Assembly: GCF_024679095.1 (NCBI RefSeq)
Contig: NC_066534.1
Location: 17,533,663-17,597,662 of the forward strand
DNA: 64,000 nucleotides
Direction: 5' to 3'
Source: Eriocheir sinensis
Lineage: Eukaryota > Arthropoda > Malacostraca > Decapoda > Varunidae
The notes beneath the pieces were generated by a model, which was not told where the DNA came from, did not search any database, and saw only the letters and a program-made list of their open reading frames with translations. The position numbers were made by a program, and so were the translations under genes. Position 1 is the stretch's first letter; each line of letters opens with the position of its first letter. Below, one piece after another: positions 34,341 to 45,427 of the stretch.

Positions 34341-35000
34341 AGTGTAATACCATCTGATCCGCCTTGAATAATATATACTAAACCGCTGTATGAACTCTAT
34401 AATACTTTAAGAGAAATGTTCACACTGATAGAGCTAGATACATCGACTTATTGTTATCTTCTCAAACAAAAAAGGAAAATAGATCTCACCCGCCTAGAAT
34501 AATAAATACCGACTCTATAATATTTTAAGAGAAGTTTTCACACTGATAGAGCTAGATACATCGACTTATTGTTATCTTCTCAAGCAAAAGGAAAATGCGA
34601 TCTCACCCGCCTAGAATAATATATACTGAACCGCTGTATGAACTCTATAATACTTTAAGAGAAATTTTCACACTGATAGAGCTAGATACATCGACTTATT
34701 GTTATCTTCTCAAGCAAAAAAGGAAAATACGATCTCACCCGCCTACAATAATATATACTGAACCGCTGTATGAACTCTATAATACTTTAAGAGAAGTTTT
34801 CACACTGATTGAGCTAGATACATCGACTTATTGTTATCTTCTCAAGCAAAAAAGGAAAATACGATCTCACCCGCCTAGAATAATATATACTGAACCGCTG
34901 TATGAACTCTATAATACTTTAAGAGAAGTTTTCACACTGATAGGTCTAGATACATCGACTTATTGTTTATCTTCTCAAACAAAAAAAGGAAAATAATGAG
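34341..35000. repeat. Satellite-like tandem repeat, 132-bp unit, about five copies
   Basis: TCACCCGCCTA recurs at 34487, 34604, 34736 and 34868. The last spacings are 132 bp; the first unit pair is shortened by a deletion. Units read ATATACTGAACCGCTGTATG then GAGCTAGATACATCGACTTA. Because 132 is a multiple of three, an open frame with a 44-residue repeat crosses 34595-34996, but earlier units break it. Confidence 0.95.
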
Positions 35001-35002
35001 CC

Positions 35003-35400
35003 GTTTCTTTTCCTTCTTCTATAATATATCCACTTCCACCCATCTTCTTTGCGACATAACACTGACGTAACGGTTTATACTAACAGAGCTGGATTCACTG
35101 ATTTCTTTACCTCTTAGAAAAAAAAATAATACTGAGCCCTTCTTTTTCTTCTATAATATATCCACTTCCACCCATCTTCTTTGCGACATAACACAGACGC
35201 AACGGTTTATACTAATATAGCTAAATTCAGTGACTTCTTTACCTCTTAGATTAAAAAAAGAAGAAAATAATGACCCTTCTTTATTATTTAACCTTACACC
35301 CATCTTCTTTGCGGCATAACACAGAGGCAACGGTTTATATATACTAATAGAGCTGGCTAGATTCACTGACTTGTTTTTATCTTCTCAAACAAAAACAAAC
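35003..35400. repeat. Related tandem repeat, unit 128-132 bp, three copies
   Basis: ACCCATCTTCTTTGCG recurs at about 35037, 35169 and 35297. The ends of these units (GAGCTGGATTCACTGA, TCTTCTCAAACAAAAA) match the ends of the preceding 132-bp family, so the two arrays share ancestry. Confidence 0.9.
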
Positions 35401-35409
35401 AAAAAACAA

Positions 35410-35710
35410 TGCCATTCTTTTCCTTCTGTTTTGTTTCCTTCACATCCATCTTCTTCCCCTCATCCTCATCATGGCAGGCGGACGTTCTCGCAGCTGCACC
35501 TTCATCCCCTCTCCCCACCACACCCACTCACCCCTTCACCCCACCGTCCACTCCTCCCCTCAACCCCCACAACCACACCTACTCCCCTCTCACCCCATGA
35601 CCCCCTCGTTCATTCCTCCCCTCTCCCTACTCATCCCCCTCACCCCCCCCACAACCACACCCACTCACCCCCTTACCCCCCCCACCTCAGGAAAACCTCA
35701 GCCACCCCTT
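35410..35710. repeat. C-rich pyrimidine tract
   Basis: CCCCTCACCCC-type low-complexity sequence. 35711-35890 is mixed DNA with a GGCGGC array. Nothing coding is seen. Confidence 0.6.
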
Positions 35711-35889
35711 GAGGTCTCCTGAAGAAGCTCTGAGCAATAATTGGCCGTGATGGGGAACAGGCCAGTCGCGTGCCCGTCTGTAAACCAACCTTTTAGGCGA
35801 GACCCAAACAACGGCGGCGGCGGCGGCGGTAGTGGTGGTAGCGGCGATGGTCTTAATGTCTTCACGAGGGTCCTCTTGTTGTTGTTTCC

Positions 35890-36006
35890 TGCCGCGAGTT
35901 GGAGGAGGAGGAGGAAGAGGAAGAGGAAAGGGGAAGAAAGGAAAAAGAGAGCAAAAAGAAGGAAATTGGTTGTGATGATGATATAGAAGAAAATGAGGTG
36001 GAGAAT

Positions 36007-36069
<63 letters not shown>

Positions 36070-37030
36070 ATAAAAAGGTAATAATAATGGAAATAAATGT
36101 AGTAATAACATCAACAATAACAACGGTAATAACAACAACAACAACAACTACTACTACTACTACAACGACAAAAACAACAAAAAGACAAAATTAACAACAA
36201 AAAAAGATGGAAAATAAAGAGGAGAAGGAGGAGAACGAAAAACAACAGAACCAGAACAAAAACAACAATAACAAAAAGAGGAGAAACAGGAGGAGGAGGA
36301 GGAGGAGGAAGAGGATCAGGAAGAGAAAGAGACACCCTTGACCTTCCTCTTCGCCTCATCTCCCTCAATCCTCCTCCTCCTCTCGTCCTCTCAAAGTAAC
36401 TCCAAGTTTCCCACCGAGGCGAGAGGCTTCTAAAGGGTTCCATATCGATAAGGAATAGAGGGAAAAGGTGTTGGAATGCAGGATAAAGGTTCGGATTGTG
36501 TAAAACAGGTGGCACCGGTATTAAGAAGAGAGGAAAGGAGATAGAGACGGAATGAGGAGGAAACGAGAAGATAAGAAAGTACATGTGAAAGAGGGAGAAG
36601 GGAATAGAGGAAGAGAAGGAGATTAAGAAGGAGGGAAAATGAGGAGGGGACGAAAAGAGGGAGATGTGAGAAGGAGAGAGGTGAAGGTGACTGACTGAGA
36701 AGGAAAAAAAGGAGGAGGAGGAGGTTAAAAAGAAAGAAAATGGATAAAGGGGAAAGGAGGGCGAAGTCAGAAAGGATAAGGGAGGTAAAGACGAAAGAGG
36801 GAGAAATAAAGAGAGGAAGAGAAGAAGGTTAAGAAAAGAGGAAGAGAGGTAAGGGCGAAAAGAGGGAGAGATGAGTAGGGTAAAGAGGGAAGAGGTGAAA
36901 GAGGGAGAAATTAAAAGAGGAAGAGAAGAGGGTTAAGAAAAGAGGAAAAGAGGTAAGGGCGAAAGGAGGGAGAGATGAGTAGGGTAAGGAGGCAGAGGTG
37001 AAGGAGGAGGAAGCGAAAGGAGGAAGAGAA
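35890..37030. repeat. Purine desert with (GA)n
   Basis: A/G-rich for about 1.1 kb with interruptions: (GA)n at 36010-36065, (AAC)n at 36110-36290, and GAAAGAGGGAGAAAT-type repeats at 36770-37000. 37030-37200 is single-copy and GC-balanced. Confidence 0.8.
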
Positions 37031-37229
37031 GGAGGAAAGGCTGCGGGCACTGTGTGGGGCGCCTTGTGTTCCTTCGTCCCCTCCCGTAATGACACTCGCC
37101 GCCCTAACCACAGGCATCTCCCCTCGGCCTCCCCTCGTCCGTCTGCCCTCTTCAAACCCTCTGGAGTCTGATTCAAAGGCGCCTCACACAATCCCTAGCT
37201 CATAACTCCACATTCAGAGGCATTCAACT

Positions 37230-38020
37230 ACCTGACCATGCATAGGAGGAAAGAATCAAGCCGAGGGTGACATACAGGATTGAAAAGAGGTTATATATGA
37301 GAAGAGAGAAGATCAGACAAACGCAGATTACCTGAGATATCGAAAGAAGGACTTAAACACCTTTCCATACATAGGGAGAAAGACTCAAGCCGAGGGTGAC
37401 ATATAGGATTGAAAAGAGGTTATGTATGAGACAAGAGAAGATCACACAAACGCAGATCGCACGAGATATGGAAAGAAGGATTTAAACACCTTTCCATACA
37501 TAGGGAGAAAGACTCAAGCTGAAGGAGGCATAGAGGATTGAAAAAAACGTTCATGTGAGAGAAAATAAACTCGAGAGATCACACGAGATGCCAAAAGAAG
37601 CATTCAAACTCTTTTCAGAGCATAAAAGGAAAGATTTAAGTTGGAGGTAACGCACGGGATGATAGGAAGACTATGTGAGGTGCGAAATACCACAGACCAG
37701 CACAGACCACGCAAAGCAAAAGACCACATTCCCTACCGCATGCGATTTTAAAGTAAGAAGAGTTTCAAACCCCTTTTCATGCATAGAAGAATCAAATCAA
37801 GATGAAATAAACTTGACAAAAGGCATGAGAGTTTTGTAGAGAGACACGAGCAGACCAGAGACTAGCTCAGACCACACAAAACAAAAGACTGCATGCGATT
37901 TGACCCCTTTTCATACATAGAAGGTTCAAATCAGGATAATATGAACTCGGCAAAAGGCACGAGAATTTTGTAGAGAGACACGAGTAGACCAGAGACCAGC
38001 TCAGACCACACGGGACACCC
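37230..38020. repeat. Two related tandem families, units about 129 and 134 bp
   Basis: AGACTCAAG or a variant recurs at 37252, 37381, 37510 and 37632. CCCTTTTCAT.CATAGAAG recurs at 37771 and 37905. Both families share the phrase TTTCATACATAG followed by AAG..TCAA, so the second probably derives from the first. Confidence 0.9.
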
Positions 38021-38329
38021 AACACACTTCCTGCTCCCCTCACCGCAGACCGAGCAGCCCCAGACGCCCTCCGCGGCCTCGCAGCCTGGAGGGTCCGGCC
38101 GTGTGGCGCGCTGACTGCCCCGCCGCGACACTAAACAGACAGACAGACACCCGCACTGACAGGACTCGCTGCGTCAGGCTCGCCGGCCAAGGATGAGGTC
38201 GAGGCGGCCTCCCGTGTGGCGTGTTTTGCTTTGCTCTTAGTGAATGCCATGGCTGGGGTGGCGAGCCTCAGCGCGGGGGCTGTCACGGCCACGCACGGCG
38301 CCCACAAATACTGTCAATGGCTGCCAGAT

Positions 38330-38520
38330 AACGAAGTTCATTCATTTGAAATATATAGAGAGATAACCCGGCCAGAATTTGAACCACCATCGCGGTGTCG
38401 TCCACTTCCCTCGCCCACGAGATTAAAAGTGAGAGACAAGATAGCGGAACACGCCGCGACGGTGGTTTGACTCCCGGCTGGGGTATTTCAACTTGCTTTA
38501 GTATGTCGATACACACTCTG
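38330..38520. mobile_element. Inverted pair of tRNA-like SINEs
   Basis: On the minus strand GCGATGGTGGTTCAAATTCT and GGCCGGGTTAT (B-box-like GGTTCAAATTC, plus coordinates 38375-38385) face a plus-strand copy, GCGACGGTGGTTTGACTCCC then GGCTGGGGTAT (B-box-like GGTTTGACTCC at 38464-38474). Both B boxes are degenerate. The shared core and opposite orientation suggest two insertions of one tRNA-derived family. Confidence 0.45.
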
Positions 38521-39040
38521 AAGCTTATATACATCGCATTCATGTCGTATAACCACCCAGAGCAACACAAGGTAACACTAATTAGATCCTCCATTGGGCT
38601 TCTTCACTCCTGTGACGGCGTCCGGTTCGGTCATGACCAATGGTTCTTGGCCGAGGCCAGGCGGCGGGGAGGTCAAGCCGAGCTGCAGCAGCGGGAGGCG
38701 ACACTCTCTGAGGTTGTTTGTGTATCTGAGACATTGCTGGATGCTAAAAGCAAACTGTTTGTACGCTGTCATTGGTGAAAAGTCAGACTCCAGTCAGGCT
38801 TCAGTCCGGCGTTTCGGTTTTCTTTTAACTCTGTCTCGCTAACGCTCTCGTGTATACGTAACAAAGGTGCAGGGAGGCTTGAGGACGGAGGGAAGGCAGG
38901 AGGACAGGGAGGGAAGGAAGACTGAGTGAGCCTCCCATCTGTCGCCTGCCTCAGCCGAGGTTGACAATTTTCCTTAAGATGTGTAATAAAAATAAATCTC
39001 TACAAGAAATTTCCACTAAGATGTCAAGCAGAGAGAGGGA
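38521..39040. other. Single-copy spacer
   Basis: Mixed-composition DNA with no recognised gene. GGTTCGGTCATGACC at about 38625 has a palindromic look but no wider context. Confidence 0.4.
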
Positions 39041-39205
39041 GGAGGGTAGAAGGGAGGGGGAGGGAGGAGGGCAGAGGAGAGTAGGAGGAAGGGAGGAACA
39101 GAGGGAGGAGAGAGTAAGAGGGAGGGATTACGTAGGAAAAGGAGAGAAAGGGAGGCAAAGTTTTGTTTACATGTTTCAAAGAGTTTCCGAAATGGAGAGA
39201 TTAAC

Positions 39206-39290
<85 letters not shown>
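39040..39290. repeat. Purine tract with (GA)n
   Basis: GAGGGAGGA-rich from 39030, then about 79 bp of (GA)n at 39211-39289, followed by A-rich sequence to 39430. Confidence 0.9.
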
Positions 39291-39291
<1 letters not shown>

Positions 39292-39440
39292 AAAAAAAAA
39301 AACAGACTAAAGAAGGAACGAAAAAAAAGCCACTAAAGAAAACATAAAAAAAAGTTACAAAATGGGAGAAAGAAAATTCATTGTCAAGAAAAAAGGAGAA
39401 AACAGAATGAAACAAAAAAAAAAAAACACTTGGCTCATGT

Positions 39441-39442
<2 letters not shown>

Positions 39443-39492
<50 letters not shown>
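39443..39492. repeat. (CA)n microsatellite
   Basis: About 50 bp of CA dinucleotide. Confidence 0.95.
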
Positions 39493-39494
<2 letters not shown>

Positions 39495-39599
39495 TTCCAT
39501 CAGGGCAGATAAGAGCCTTCGAGCGAGCTGGGAGCCGTGACGCAAGACTCCCCTCCCGCCCTCCTCCAATTTGCCTTAATAGCGGCTACCAGATGACTA

Positions 39600-39606
39600 T
39601 CACGCC

Positions 39607-39637
<31 letters not shown>

Positions 39638-39960
39638 ATGAGTGAAGAAGGGAGATATGGCATGAGAAGTATGATAGAAGATAAGAGAGGGAAAGAGAGG
39701 GAGAGGATATGCGATTTATGGTGGAGAATGTTAATGGAAAGAGGAGAAGGAAGATGACGAGGAGATGGGAAAGAGGAAGGAGATGAAGAAGGAGAGGAAG
39801 GAGAATGTTAGTTTGCTCGTTTTGGGATGTTACTTTGTCTTCCTTTTTCTCTAGTACCATACCCTCCTCCTCCTCCTCCTACCTCCTCCTCGTCCTCCTT
39901 CTCCGTATGAAGACCCAACCAAGCGACTCAACATCCTTACGCTGGAAAAGAGACGCTTAC
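39600..39960. repeat. Purine tract with flanking pyrimidine run
   Basis: GGAGGAGGAG- and GAAGGAGATG-rich to 39800, then CTCCTCC-rich at 39865-39905. No gene. Confidence 0.7.
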
Positions 39961-39984
39961 AAGATTTGATTTATGTCTTAAACC

Positions 39985-40240
39985 ACCTGAAGAAGTTAAC
40001 CCGTCCGCTGCGATTTGGCCTTCACTGATAGCCTGGTTACATACACTCCCAGGTCTTTCTCTGCCTCTGTGGTGGATAGTGGAGTGTTTCCCATGTGGTA
40101 TTGGTGTGCTGGATATCCCCTCCCAAGATGCATGACTTTACATTTTTCTTCATTGAATTGTAGCAGCCACTTTTTGTTCCATTTCTGTTGCTTGGTGAGG
40201 TCTTCTGGTAGGAAATTCGCAGTCAAGGGGCTAAGTTCTG
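39985..40240 (-). mobile_element. CR1-like LINE fragment (RT thumb region), inverted copy
   Basis: The minus strand reads WLLQFNEEKCKVMHLGRGYP, then AHQYHMGNTPLSTTEAEKDL and GVYVT, which is the segment after the FADD motif in CR1-family reverse transcriptases (FNxEKCKVLHLG..EKDLGV). It is the inverted counterpart of the plus-strand copies at 40452-40780. Confidence 0.85.
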
Positions 40241-40339
40241 TGGATCTCCATGTTGAGCTCCAAACGATCCCAAACTATAAATAACGGTCTGCCGATTAAA
40301 ACAAGGCGATGTAGTATAACCATTAGCAGAAGTTTTTCC

Positions 40340-40440
40340 TCAAACCGCGAGTCATCCGTCAATGGAACAAGCTTCCCTCAGAAGTAATAAGTGCGGAAAC
40401 TATGAACCCCTTTAACCCTTTGACTACGGATTTCCTACAA
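40340..40440 (+). mobile_element. LINE fragment, ORF2 C-terminus
   Basis: The plus strand reads PRVIRQWNKLPSEVISAETM then NPFN, the usual closing pattern of CR1/L2-type ORF2 (RVxxxWNxLPxxVVxAxSxxxFK). Only the fragment remains. Confidence 0.7.
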
Positions 40441-40451
40441 GAACACATCAT

Positions 40452-40900
40452 CAAGCTACAACTCAATGAAGAAAAATGTAAAGTCCTGCACCTTGAGAGG
40501 GGATATCCAGCACACCAATACCACAAGGGAAACACTCCACAATCCACCACAGAGCCAGAGAAAGACCTGGGACTATAGATGTCTGCTACAACTCAATGAA
40601 GAAAAATGTAAAGTCCTTCACCTTGAGAGGGGATATCCAGCACACCAATACCACAAGGGAAACACTCCACAATCCACCACAGAGCCAGAGAAAGACCTGG
40701 AACTATAGCTTACCAGGATAACAGTGAAAGCCAAATCAATGCCAATCGCAGCGGATGGGTCAAGAATCGCATTGACTGCTACTTCGCTGCATCAGGAGTG
40801 AACTGAACATACTTTCCGAGGTGCTTTGATCTGCTCTGTAGCCACTGGAGAGCCTGTCAAGGGTATTAACAAGAGCGGGTATAGCCTCGTCATGAACTGA
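40452..40900 (+). mobile_element. CR1-like LINE fragment with a 130-bp internal tandem duplication
   Basis: GCTACAACTCAATGAAGAAA starts at 40455 and again at 40585. Each copy reads LQLNEEKCKVLHLERGYPAH then QYHKGNTPQSTTEPEKDL. The second copy runs on into sequence (GTGAAAGCCAAATC, GCAGCGGATGGG) also present, inverted, at 40000-40040. No intact frame remains. Confidence 0.85.
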
Positions 40901-41880
40901 TAGGCTTGGTGTTACCTGTCATTCCGTGTTTCCATGTTTCCCGTTCTTCACTGTAATATTTTAATCTCTTTCGTATTTTTCTTCTTTTTGTTGTAATTTT
41001 ATCTTTTTCTTCTTTCCTCCTCTTCCTCTTCCTTCTGCTCCTTCTCTTCCTCCTCCTCCTCTTTTCCTTCTCCTTTTCTTCATTTTAATATTATTCCTCC
41101 ATTTTTTTTTACTTGTTCTTTTGTATTTCTTCTCCTTTATTGTAGTGTGTTGTATTTTCTTTCTTCCCTCTTCCTCCTCCTCTCCTCCTCCTCCTCCTCC
41201 TCCTCCTCCTCAGAACTTGATGAACTCCGACAAGAATTAACAAACAGCCTTTAGCCTTCGTGTTAATCTTGCCCTTCGCCTCTCCCCTTTCTCCTTCTTC
41301 CTCCCTCCCTTTCATCCCTCTCCCCAGCAGCACCCATTCTCCCCCCTCAAAGATTACTGTATACACCGTCCTTTCTTCCCTCCCTCTTCTCCCTTTCTCC
41401 CTTTCTCTATAGCTAGTATTCACCCCCTCCCACTGACTGACCTCTGACCTTTCTGACCTTTTTATTCCTCCATCTCTCTCCTATTATCTTCCTCCTCCAT
41501 TCTTTCTTTCTTCCATAGTGCTTTATACAGCCATGGACCTCAAAGTCTTTTCCTCATATCCCTCTTTCTTCCTCCTTCTCTTCTCCTCTCTCCTCTGTTT
41601 CCTCCTATTCTCTTCTACAACCTCTTATCTCTCTCCTCCATCTCCCTCTTACATCCTCCATTCTCTCTTCTTCGTTGTATCGTTCTTTATACTACCATAC
41701 ACCTCAAACTCTTTCCTCCAAATCCCTCTTTCTTCCTCCTCCACACATTCTCCTCTCTCCTCTGTCTCCCTCATTCTCCTCCACAACCTTCTGTCTCTTT
41801 TCTTAATCTCCATCTTCCTCTCTCCACCTCTTCTTTTTCTTCCTTCTTCATAACCTCTTTCTTCATCTCTTCAAACGCAG
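40901..41880. repeat. Pyrimidine-rich region
   Basis: CTTCCTCCTCC and TTCTTTTT-type sequence; (CTC)n at about 41170-41210. CTCTTTCTTCCTCC-rich repeats with a unit of very roughly 180 bp lie at 41520-41860. Nothing coding. Confidence 0.7.
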
Positions 41881-42095
41881 TGTTCATTTTAATTTCACAC
41901 AGAAAGAACAACAAATTCGTGTACCAAATCGTTGTATCGTTAACTATAATCTATTTTTTTTTAGCTTGTGTAGAGTATTAATTATTGTTCATATTAATTT
42001 CACACACAAAGAACAACAAATTCGTAGTCCAAATCGTTGTATCGTTAACTATAATCTTTTTTTTATTAGCTTGTGGACAGTATTAATTGTTTCTG
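41881..42095. repeat. Tandem duplication of about 107 bp
   Basis: TTAATTTCACACAGAAAGAA through TTAACTATAATCTATTTTTT and TAGCTTGTG is repeated from about 41994 with few changes. Confidence 0.9.
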
Positions 42096-42352
42096 GTTTA
42101 GTCACCCCGTTGCAAGATTTCACGAAGGTCACGCCAAGACTATATATAACCTTTGTTTGGTCAAGGCGTCCCCTCCTGAGTAACATTAGTGCCTTTGTAT
42201 ATAACATGCGATTACCTTTATCCCTCCCTCCTCCTCCCTTTCCTTTCCTCTCCTCTCCGGCCCTTCTAATAACCTTTCTCCCTCCTTTCCATCAGTGTTT
42301 TCCGCCTCTCACTTTCTGGACTGAAGACAGGGATGGAGGGATGGAGGAAAGT

Positions 42353-42439
42353 GGAGCAGTAAGTAGCGGACCTTTTTTTTTTCATTATTGTTATTTTTTA
42401 AGCCCTTGAGCTGTCTCCTTTGCTGTAAAAAGAAAAAAA
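42353..42439 (+). mobile_element. Short poly(A)-ended interspersed element, copy A
   Basis: Order: GGAGCAGTAAGTAGCGGAC, T run, CATTATTGTTATTTTTTA, AGCCCTTGAGCTGTCTCC, TTTGCTGTAAAAAG. It is about 85 bp and encodes nothing. The same order is found at 42615, 49840, and inverted at 51803 and 61740. Confidence 0.8.
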
Positions 42440-42614
42440 GCAGGGAAGAAGTGGAGGGGTTGCAGGGAGAGTGGATGGTTGAATAGTAGGTGGTGGAGGG
42501 GTAGAACAGGTGTAGAGGAAGATGTGGAGACGATGATGGAAGGCTCGGAGATATAGGAAATGGATGGTTTTGGAAATGACATGGGAACAGAGCAGAAGGA
42601 GGTGGTAGTGTTTA

Positions 42615-42701
42615 GGAGCAGCGAGTAGCGGGCTTTTTTTTATTATTGTTTCCCTTTTTTGTGTGCCCTTGAGCTGCCTCCTTTGTTGTAAAAAAAAAAA
42701 A
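42615..42701 (+). mobile_element. Short poly(A)-ended interspersed element, copy B
   Basis: Same structure as copy A: GGAGCAGCGAGTAGCGGGC, T run, ATTATTGTTTCC, GTGCCCTTGAGCTGCCTCC, TTTGTTGTAAAA. AGAAGGAGGTG occurs just before it (about 42590) and just after it (about 42709), a possible 11-bp target-site duplication, although the context is purine-rich. Confidence 0.8.
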
Positions 42702-43054
42702 GAGCTAGAGAAGGAGGTGTAGGTAGGTATGTGATTGAGGTGGAGGCGGAGGTGAAGGGTTGTATTGATAGGAAAGAAAAGAGCTGCAGGAAGTGAAATA
42801 GTTTAGTCCTCCATAGAAAGACAAGGAGACAGAGAAGAGATCAGATAGCAGTGTTTAGGATAGAGCTATAGAGGATAGGATAGGGAGGTAAGGAAGGGAT
42901 TGAGGAGGAGGTGGAAAATAGGACAGGATAGAAAGGAAAGAAAAAATGCTGCAGGAGATAGAAGAGAGGAAAGACAAGGAAATAGAGCAAGAAGAAGGTG
43001 GCAGAGTGCAGTAGATGGAAGGAAAGGAAAGGGAAGTAAGAAATGGAAGAGAAA
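42702..43054. repeat. Purine-rich spacer
   Basis: GGAGGTGGAGG- and AGAGGATAGG-type sequence. No gene. Confidence 0.6.
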
Positions 43055-43440
43055 AAGACAAGAAGCTGGCTGCGTGTGGAAGGTAGGAAAGAACCAGAGG
43101 AGGGGACAGGTAAGGTTAGGAAGGGAAAGGGTTAAGGAGGAGGCTGCGGAGGGATAAGAAGTATACGAGAGAAAGACAAGAACACACAGTAGGAGGAGGA
43201 AGCTGGCTGCATGTGAAAGACAGGAAAGAACCAGAGGAGGGGATAGGTAAGGTTAGGAAGGGAAAGGGTTAAGGAGGAGGCTGCGGATGGATAAGAAGTA
43301 TGAGAGAGAAATACAAGAAAACACAGTAGGAGGAGGAGGAAGCTGGCAGTATGTGGAAGATAGGAAAGCACCAGAGGAGGGGACAGGTAAGGTTAGGAAG
43401 GGAAAGGGTTAAGGAGGAGGCTGCGGAGGGAAGGGGAGTG
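43055..43440. repeat. Purine tandem repeat, unit about 138 bp, 2.8 copies
   Basis: GGAGGAGGCTGCGGA recurs at about 43136, 43273 and 43413, each preceded by GGTAAGGTTAGGAAGGGAAA and followed (in two) by TAAGAAGTAT. Confidence 0.93.
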
Positions 43441-43689
43441 AGGTGTTTAAGGAGGACAAACTCAGGTAAAACAGATAAGTAGCCAAGCCCCAAACATCGC
43501 TACTGTGCTGACCTGCCTCGCCTCGTCGCCCTGATCACAATCCGCCCATTAAGATCAACGAGATTTTACGGTCATGATCAAATCGTGTGTGACCAGCGCC
43601 TTAGGGGGAGGGGAAAGGGGTGTAGGGGAGGGAAGGACCATTACAACTGACTGACCTCTGACCCTCCGTGACCTCAGCTGATCTTCGAA

Positions 43690-43960
43690 TGGGGGAAATA
43701 GAGAGAATGGGAGACTAGGAGAGAAAAGAGAAAGGAAAAGATAAAAACGATGCTAAAACTTCTTCCGTAAAGCTTTTCGGATAAGGAAGTAGAGAGAATG
43801 GGAGACAGGGAGAGAAAAAGAAAAAGGAAGGAAGGAGGGAAGGAGAACATGGGTGACAGGGAGAGAAAAAGAAAAAGGAAAAGGAAGGAAGGAAGGAGAG
43901 AATGGGAAACAAGGAGAGGAAAAGAGAAAGGAAAAAGATATAACTATGCTAAAACTCATC
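43690..43960. repeat. Purine tandem repeat, unit about 50-60 bp
   Basis: GAATGGGAGACAGGGAGAG or a variant (AACATGGGTGACAGGGAGAG) recurs about four to five times between 43700 and 43920. 43441-43689 is mixed DNA. Confidence 0.8.
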
Positions 43961-44720
43961 TTTCTAGCTATATGCCTTCTTCTTCTGTCAAGGTAACTTA
44001 CGTGAGTGTTTTAAATGATGTGAAAATTATGTTAGTGTGAAAGAGAAAGAAGCTTGGAAAAGAGACACACTAGGAAGCAGGGAGGTAGAGAAAACAAACA
44101 CACACACACGCACTCACACGCACACACAAAAAAAAAAAAACGTATTTCTACCCATCGTTAACTACCGTATATAACTGAGGTGAGAGTTTGTTTAGATTTG
44201 GTTAACCCGGTAGCTGTGGGGATCATGTTTCTTAAAGGCTCCTCTAAGCAAGAAGAATGAGCAAAAATCATCACTCACACAAACCATTTCACTATATATC
44301 AATGCATTTATGATCAGTTTATGCATCATCTATTTTTTTGAGGGGGTTTATATCATGGCAAAGATTTAGCCCGTCGCTGCTGTATACACGATAAAGCCAC
44401 AAATTTGGCCCGTCGCTGCTACCAGGTTAAGATGATGTTACTACGAGAGGGAAAAAGAGAGGGAGTGAGGGACAGAGAAAGAATATAAGGAATAAAGAAT
44501 TAACTTAGAACCAAAACATCACTCAAAACTACCACAACAACACCTAAAGGGAATTGAGGTGACGGATTCTTCATGTTAGATTAAATACAAGTCACTAGCA
44601 GTAGGGAGTAACCAGTAAGAGGTAGCAGGTAACTAACAGGTAGATTAACAGCTGAGCGTAACAGGTGTAGTTGTACAGGTGTGTGTGAGAGAGAGAGAGG
44701 AACCCATGACGTCACTTAAA
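43961..44720. other. Single-copy spacer
   Basis: AT-balanced sequence. CCCGTCGCTGCT occurs twice (about 44370 and 44410), and GGTAG/CAGGTA repeats lie at 44600-44650. No gene recognised. Confidence 0.5.
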
Positions 44721-45125
44721 GCCTTCGAGTGTGTACGGGTGGGGGTGGGAGAGGGTGGGACGTGGGCGCTCATCCCCGTTTTCTACACAGTGGTGGGTCG
44801 CGCGGGTCACAGAAAACGCGACCTGAACAACGATTAGATTTTATGGTTGTCGCGGATTCAATGGGGCGACTCATTGCTTGCCAGGTGGCGGGGAAAGTGT
44901 CAAAACAGAGGATTATTACGAGCTTCCCCGGGCTAATTTATGGCTTATGGGGGGATAGGGGCAAGGAGAGGAGGCTGAGGAGGGGTTAAAGCGGCAGGGG
45001 GTGGCGGAGGGAAGGGGCGATGAGGCAGGGGATTGGCATGACTTGGGGCCTCTCACTCCCTTGGTAATCTGACCCGCTCGCTCGCCCTCACAATGTTCTT
45101 AATAATCTGCGAGCTCTGACTTTGT
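44721..45125. promoter_or_regulatory. Candidate regulatory island with repeated TTTATGG sites
   Basis: Single-copy, GC-balanced DNA. TTTATGG (Caudal/Abd-B type) occurs at 44840-44846 and 44937-44943, GGATTA (Otd type) at 44910-44915, and GGCTAATTT at 44931. No coding frame has family support. Function is inferred. Confidence 0.35.
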
Positions 45126-45270
45126 CCACGACCTGCCTGCCTGTGTATGTGGGGGGAGGGGGGGGAGGAGTGAGGGGAGGGGGGAAGGAGGGAGGGGTTG
45201 TGTGTGTGTGTGTTTGTGTGTTTATAACTATTTGGTGCATCTATGTAACTTTTAACTTCAGGATGTGACG

Positions 45271-45291
45271 TTCTCTTATCACGAATTACAG

Positions 45292-45354
<63 letters not shown>

Positions 45355-45427
45355 CAATGCAATGGATGAAAGACACAACGCAATAAAGACAAGGACAGCC
45401 CATTAGTCCTCCTCCTCCTCCTCTTCC
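45271..45427 (+). mobile_element. Element with an internal (AC)n tract, copy 1
   Basis: Left part TTCTCTTATCACGAATT, then (AC)n of about 58 bp, then CCAATGCAATGGATGAAAGA, CAATAAAGACAAGGACAGCC, CATTAGTCC and (TCC)n. The same left and right parts flank the (AC)n at 48592-48818. Confidence 0.85.

Noticed and set aside
34595..34996. Repeat protein of 44-residue units
   Set aside because: The frame is broken in the upstream units of the same satellite; 132 bp being divisible by three explains the openness.
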